Below, piece by piece: positions 60,799 to 64,000 of a stretch of DNA of 64,000 nucleotides. The DNA lies in the NCBI GenBank assembly GCA_033239005.1, contig BSQZ01000011.1, positions 4,131,001 through 4,195,000 of the forward strand. The letters are read 5' to 3'. The notes below the pieces were generated by a model. The model searched no databases. It had not been told where the DNA came from and saw only the letters and a list, made by a program, of their open reading frames with translations. Position numbers and translations under genes: made by a program. Each line of letters begins with the position of its first letter. Positions within the stretch are counted from its first letter, which is position 1. The DNA comes from Lamellibrachia satsuma (Eukaryota > Annelida > Polychaeta > Sabellida > Siboglinidae).

Positions 60799-61947
60799 CT
60801 ACTTATAACCCGCCCTCCTGATATATGTGTCAACTTTGTTTTTAAACATATTCACGCTGCTAGCAGTTACACAATCTGTAGACAGTTTGTTCCATTCATT
60901 TATTGTCCTCTGTGAGAACGAGTGCTTCCTGATGTCCAATCTACATTGATCCTTTACTAATTTTACCTCATGTCCTCTAGTTTTGCTATCCTTCTTGAGT
61001 GAGAAAAACATATTTCTATCAATATTTTCATACCCATTCAATATCTTAAAAACTTCAATCTGATCTCCTCTTAACCTCCTTGTCTCTAGAGTTGTTAAAC
61101 CACATTCTTTCAGGCGTTCTTCATAACTAAGGTCTCTAAGTTCTGGAATCATTTTAGTTGCTCTCCTTTGTATGCGTTCAAGCGTATCTATATCCTTCTT
61201 ACGATATGGTCTCCATGCTTGTATACAGTATTCTAAATGAGGTCTAACTATTGCTTTATAAAGAGGTATAATTAACTTTTTTCCCTTGTATGTTATGTTT
61301 CTTCTAATCAATCCAAAAATTTGATTACCCTTTGAAGCTGCAATACCACACTGCTCTGAAACTTTCATATCAGCGCTTATTGTAACTCCTAAGTCCTTTT
61401 CTTTTACAGTAGTACCAAGAACAGTAGCTCCCATTTTATAGTTTACATTCAAGTTCCCATGTCCTGTATGTAGGCATTTACATTTCCCAAAATTGAACAG
61501 CATCTGCCATTTCTCAGACCATTTCACTAATCTGTCTAGATCGTTTTGTAAATGTTGTTTATCACCATCAGTATTAACCTTTCTAAACAGTTTTGTGTCG
61601 TCCGCAAATTTCAGTACGTTACTTGTAATACTCTCGTCCAAGTCATTGATATAAATTAAGAATAATATAGGTCTTAATACTGATCCTTGAGGTACCCCAC
61701 TCAAAACCGATTTCCAATTTGAAACTTCGCCATCTACTACAACTCGTTGTCTTCTGTCAGTCAGCCATTGTTCTATCCAGTCAGTTATGCTATCCCCGAT
61801 ACCATGGGCTTTTAATTTAAGTAGCAATCTTTGATGTGGCACTTTGTCAAAAGCTTTCTGAAAATCTAAGTAGATAATATCTACTGGCGATCCCACGTCT
61901 ATCCACTTAGTGATTTCTTCCAAAAACATAACATATTTGTTAAGCAT
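60799..61947 (-). CDS. LINE ORF2, reverse transcriptase part 2
   Basis: Carries YLDFQKAFDKVPHQ (motif A), GVPQGSVL (motif B) and FADDTKLF (motif C), then the thumb and C-terminal region ending MFKNKVDTYIRRAGYK. The upstream frame (61899-63167) overlaps it and holds the start of the polymerase; a single-base difference in the T-run near 61920 separates the two. The first Met of this frame is probably internal, not a true start. Decay or a sequencing error in the homopolymer are both possible. Confidence 0.85.
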   Translation of the reverse strand: MLNKYVMFLEEITKWIDVGSPVDIIYLDFQKAFDKVPHQRLLLKLKAHGIGDSITDWIEQWLTDRRQRVVVDGEVSNWKSVLSGVPQGSVLRPILFLIYINDLDESITSNVLKFADDTKLFRKVNTDGDKQHLQNDLDRLVKWSEKWQMLFNFGKCKCLHTGHGNLNVNYKMGATVLGTTVKEKDLGVTISADMKVSEQCGIAASKGNQIFGLIRRNITYKGKKLIIPLYKAIVRPHLEYCIQAWRPYRKKDIDTLERIQRRATKMIPELRDLSYEERLKECGLTTLETRRLRGDQIEVFKILNGYENIDRNMFFSLKKDSKTRGHEVKLVKDQCRLDIRKHSFSQRTINEWNKLSTDCVTASSVNMFKNKVDTYIRRAGYK

Positions 61948-63167
61948 GACCTCGCTTTAAGGAATCCATGTTGAGATGAATTTAATAATCTATGCTTAAC
62001 GAGGAAGTCCACCATATGGTCTTTAATTAACCTTTCTAATAATTTACAAATCACTGACGTTAAACTCACTGGTCTGTAATTCTCTGACTTATTTCTCGAA
62101 CCCTTTTTAAATAATGGTATGATGTTTGCTTCTTTCCATTCAAACGGAACAACTCCCTCTTTTAATGACAAGTTGAATACTCTTGCAAGTGGTATACTGA
62201 TTTGATCTACTGTTTCCATTAGTAATTTTGGAGGAATCCCATCCACTCCCGGTGATTTGTTATCCTTCATTGCCTTTATTTTCCTAGCTACCAATTCTGG
62301 AGTTACAACTAACGGTCCTAAATAGTCAGATTTAGCCCCCTGAAATTTAGCATCAGCAACTGGTAATGAACTAATATCTTCTTTTGTAAACACTGAACTG
62401 AAGTAACCATTTAGGTCTTCCGCCATTAAAAACCCCTGTGATATTATATTTCCAGCACTGTCTTCTAGAGGTCCAACCTTGTCTTGTACGTTTTGTTTAC
62501 TCCTGACATATGCATAAAAACTCTTGCTGTCAGTTTTTATGTTACATGCCAGTTTTTGCTCATAGCTTCTTTTAGATTGTCTGATTTCAGTTGTAGCTGC
62601 ATTAAGTGCCTCTTTGTATTTTGCATAGTCTTCTTCCTTTCTGGTACGCCTATAAACCCTCCACATAGTTTGTTTTAGCATTATTTTTCTAATTGCCTCT
62701 TTTGACAAGTGTTTCTTTCTATACCGTTTTCCTTGTTTTCGGAAGGGAACAAATTTATCAATGATACTCTCAATTTCATATTTTAGAATATTCCAACATT
62801 CAATTGCAGTCTTATTCATCAGCATGTTATTCCAATCTAGCTGTGCTAAGTATTTTCTCATATCTTTGTAGTTGCCTTTGTGGAAGTTTCTCTTGTACGT
62901 TTTCTTATTTTTACTTTCTGATTTTACATTGATGTCAAAATGTATTTGATTATGGTCACTATTACCCAATGGTTCAAATATTTTTACACTGTCCACTAAT
63001 TCTTTTTGTGATGACAAAACTATATCTAATACATTTTCTCCCCTGGTTGGTTCTAGTACGTGCTGAGTAAGAAAGCTATCCTGGATTAAACATAGAAATT
63101 GTTGATCCTCAATCCCTGTGCTCTCTAGAGAATTCCATTGTATGTGTCCATGGTTAAAATCTCCCAT
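61899..63167 (-). CDS. LINE ORF2, endonuclease C-terminus and reverse transcriptase part 1
   Basis: Begins at the endonuclease motif GDFNHGHIQW (metal-binding Asp and Asn of the exonuclease-endonuclease-phosphatase fold), then LGNSDHNQI. The linker is followed by polymerase blocks FEWKEANIIPLFKKGSR and SENYRPVSLTSVICKLLE. The endonuclease N-terminus (LNARSIVNKKNELN and IGITESW) lies upstream at about 63440-63590 in another frame, split off near 63395. The true start is therefore farther upstream than the Met at 63167. Confidence 0.82.
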   Translation of the reverse strand: MGDFNHGHIQWNSLESTGIEDQQFLCLIQDSFLTQHVLEPTRGENVLDIVLSSQKELVDSVKIFEPLGNSDHNQIHFDINVKSESKNKKTYKRNFHKGNYKDMRKYLAQLDWNNMLMNKTAIECWNILKYEIESIIDKFVPFRKQGKRYRKKHLSKEAIRKIMLKQTMWRVYRRTRKEEDYAKYKEALNAATTEIRQSKRSYEQKLACNIKTDSKSFYAYVRSKQNVQDKVGPLEDSAGNIISQGFLMAEDLNGYFSSVFTKEDISSLPVADAKFQGAKSDYLGPLVVTPELVARKIKAMKDNKSPGVDGIPPKLLMETVDQISIPLARVFNLSLKEGVVPFEWKEANIIPLFKKGSRNKSENYRPVSLTSVICKLLERLIKDHMVDFLVKHRLLNSSQHGFLKARSCLTNMLCFWKKSLSG

Positions 63168-63727
63168 TATGATACATTCCCCTTTACTAACTTCCTTTAT
63201 AGCGTTTTTTATTTTTGTGTTGTCCTCTTCGTTTATGTTTGGACTTCGGTAAACTAATCCAATAGTTAATTTTGAATTTCCTGAAACAATTTTGCACCAA
63301 ACAGCTTCATCGCAATCTGCTTCCCTTTCTAGTTTTATTTCATAAGCCTGAATAGATTCTTTAACATATAAAATAACTCCCCGCCCCTTCTTCCTATTCG
63401 ATCTTTCCTAAACATTACGTATCCTGTCAGTCCTAATTCAGCATCTGTTATATCTATGTTGGCCCATGATTCAGTTATACCAATTATGTGAGGGTCAATA
63501 TCTTCTACCATAATGTTTAATTCGTTTTTCTTATTTACTATGCTCCTTGCATTTAAACATACGCATCTATAACCTTTTTCAGAGATGTTTTCGGATGATT
63601 TGATATTGGTTTATCTGTGCTAGTGGCCTCTTGTTCTGCTTGAGACACCTCTAGGTAACCCCCCTGCACTTCTAGTTTAAAGAATGTTTACTTCCAAAAA
63701 TATTTGTCATTGTACCCAAGTCACTAT

Positions 63728-63994
63728 CTACTGCTGCTGAAAGTTTGTCCGCGAATACTGCCGCCCCTTTCCACTTAAATGAAGCCCATCCTTCATGTAC
63801 ATATCAGCCCTCCCAACAAAACTTCCCCATAAATCCACAAATCCAACTTCCTCTTCCCTACACAGCCTCTGGACTAACATGTTAATTGCCATCCCCCGAC
63901 AATTTCGATATTTATGACCCCTCCTGCCCATTACAGGTAAAATCCCTGACAGTATTACCTGCTCAACCCGCGTCTGTTTTAGTGTTCTGACCAA
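63728..63994 (-). CDS. LINE SGNH/GDSL-like esterase domain, partial
   Basis: Reads ILSGILPVMGRR, then VGFVDLWGSFVG and KDGLHLSGKG. The DGLHLxxxG ending is the catalytic Asp-His block of SGNH hydrolases. The N-terminal part with the catalytic Ser lies beyond the window. Such domains are known in the first ORF of CR1-type elements; the contribution to retrotransposition is unclear. Confidence 0.7.
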   Translation of the reverse strand: MVRTLKQTRVEQVILSGILPVMGRRGHKYRNCRGMAINMLVQRLCREEEVGFVDLWGSFVGRADMYMKDGLHLSGKGRQYSRTNFQQQ

Positions 63995-64000
63995 CTGCCT

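Larger units (their letters stand above)
60690..64000 (-). mobile_element. CR1/L2-like LINE, nearly full length, runs off the window edge
   Basis: Minus-strand element with, 5' to 3': an SGNH/GDSL-esterase-like C-terminal region (63728-63994), an endonuclease domain (about 63600 to 62900), reverse transcriptase (about 62300 to 61400), a C-terminal region, and a 3'UTR ending in TTAACAAGAT-type repeats at about 60700. Three short copies of its 3' end lie in the receptor D region. Single-base frame breaks at about 63395 and 61920 are the only clear damage. The esterase-plus-endonuclease arrangement is known for CR1-type elements. Confidence 0.85.

Overview
The window is eukaryotic DNA from an animal, most likely a marine invertebrate. 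Evidence for this is the set of secreted-type leucine-rich-repeat (LRR) membrane receptors with tyrosine-rich tails, LINE and hAT transposon relics, AATAAA poly(A) signals, probable 5'UTR splice acceptors, and very heavy microsatellite content. A lophotrochozoan or a cephalochordate would fit; the sequence alone does not settle the species. No tRNA, rRNA, CRISPR or bacterial operon structure was seen.

The main content is a cluster of seven related LRR receptor loci, called A to G here. A (660-3092, minus) and B (11289-13919, minus) are near-identical and lie in a segmental duplication. C (20013-23705, plus) carries two tandem LRR-Ig ectodomains. D (29413-31050, plus) is split by a LINE 3' fragment. 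E (33224-about 33990, plus) is a decayed copy with a (TA)n expansion inside the coding region. F (46533-48296, plus) and G (56254-58029, plus) share an almost identical 5' flank and N-terminal ectodomain but have unrelated stalks, membrane segments and tails. The shared plan is signal peptide, a cysteine-containing N-terminal cap, about 8-10 LRRs, optional C-terminal cap, Thr-rich mucin-like stalk, one transmembrane helix and a cytoplasmic tail. Every intact coding region is a single uninterrupted exon. The tails of A, B, F and G are rich in YxxL/I, YxxM and YxxP motifs; G has a YxxI-x7-YxxL pair with textbook ITAM spacing. Together these look like a fast-evolving family of cell-surface recognition receptors coupled to SH2-type signalling. 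That role is inference; the architecture is seen directly.

Layout: 1-4.7 kb, receptor A and a 27-bp satellite; 4.7-10.7 kb, tandemly duplicated repeat element X plus LINE reverse-transcriptase fragments; 10.7-14.7 kb, receptor B block; 14.7-18.5 kb, LINE remnant and a third X copy; 20-23.9 kb, receptor C; 24-29.3 kb, AT-rich and repeat debris with a reverse-transcriptase fragment; 29.4-34 kb, D and E pseudogenes; 34-35.4 kb, LINE tails and repeats; 35.4-40 kb, a 4.5-kb array of a 26-bp minisatellite with 1.16-kb higher-order copies; 40-45.6 kb, dispersed repeats, a broken LINE and a broken hAT transposase; 45.8-48.6 kb, receptor F; 48.7-54.4 kb, dispersed repeats; 55.5-58 kb, receptor G; 58-60.7 kb, simple repeats; 60.7-64 kb, a nearly complete CR1/L2-like LINE running off the right edge.
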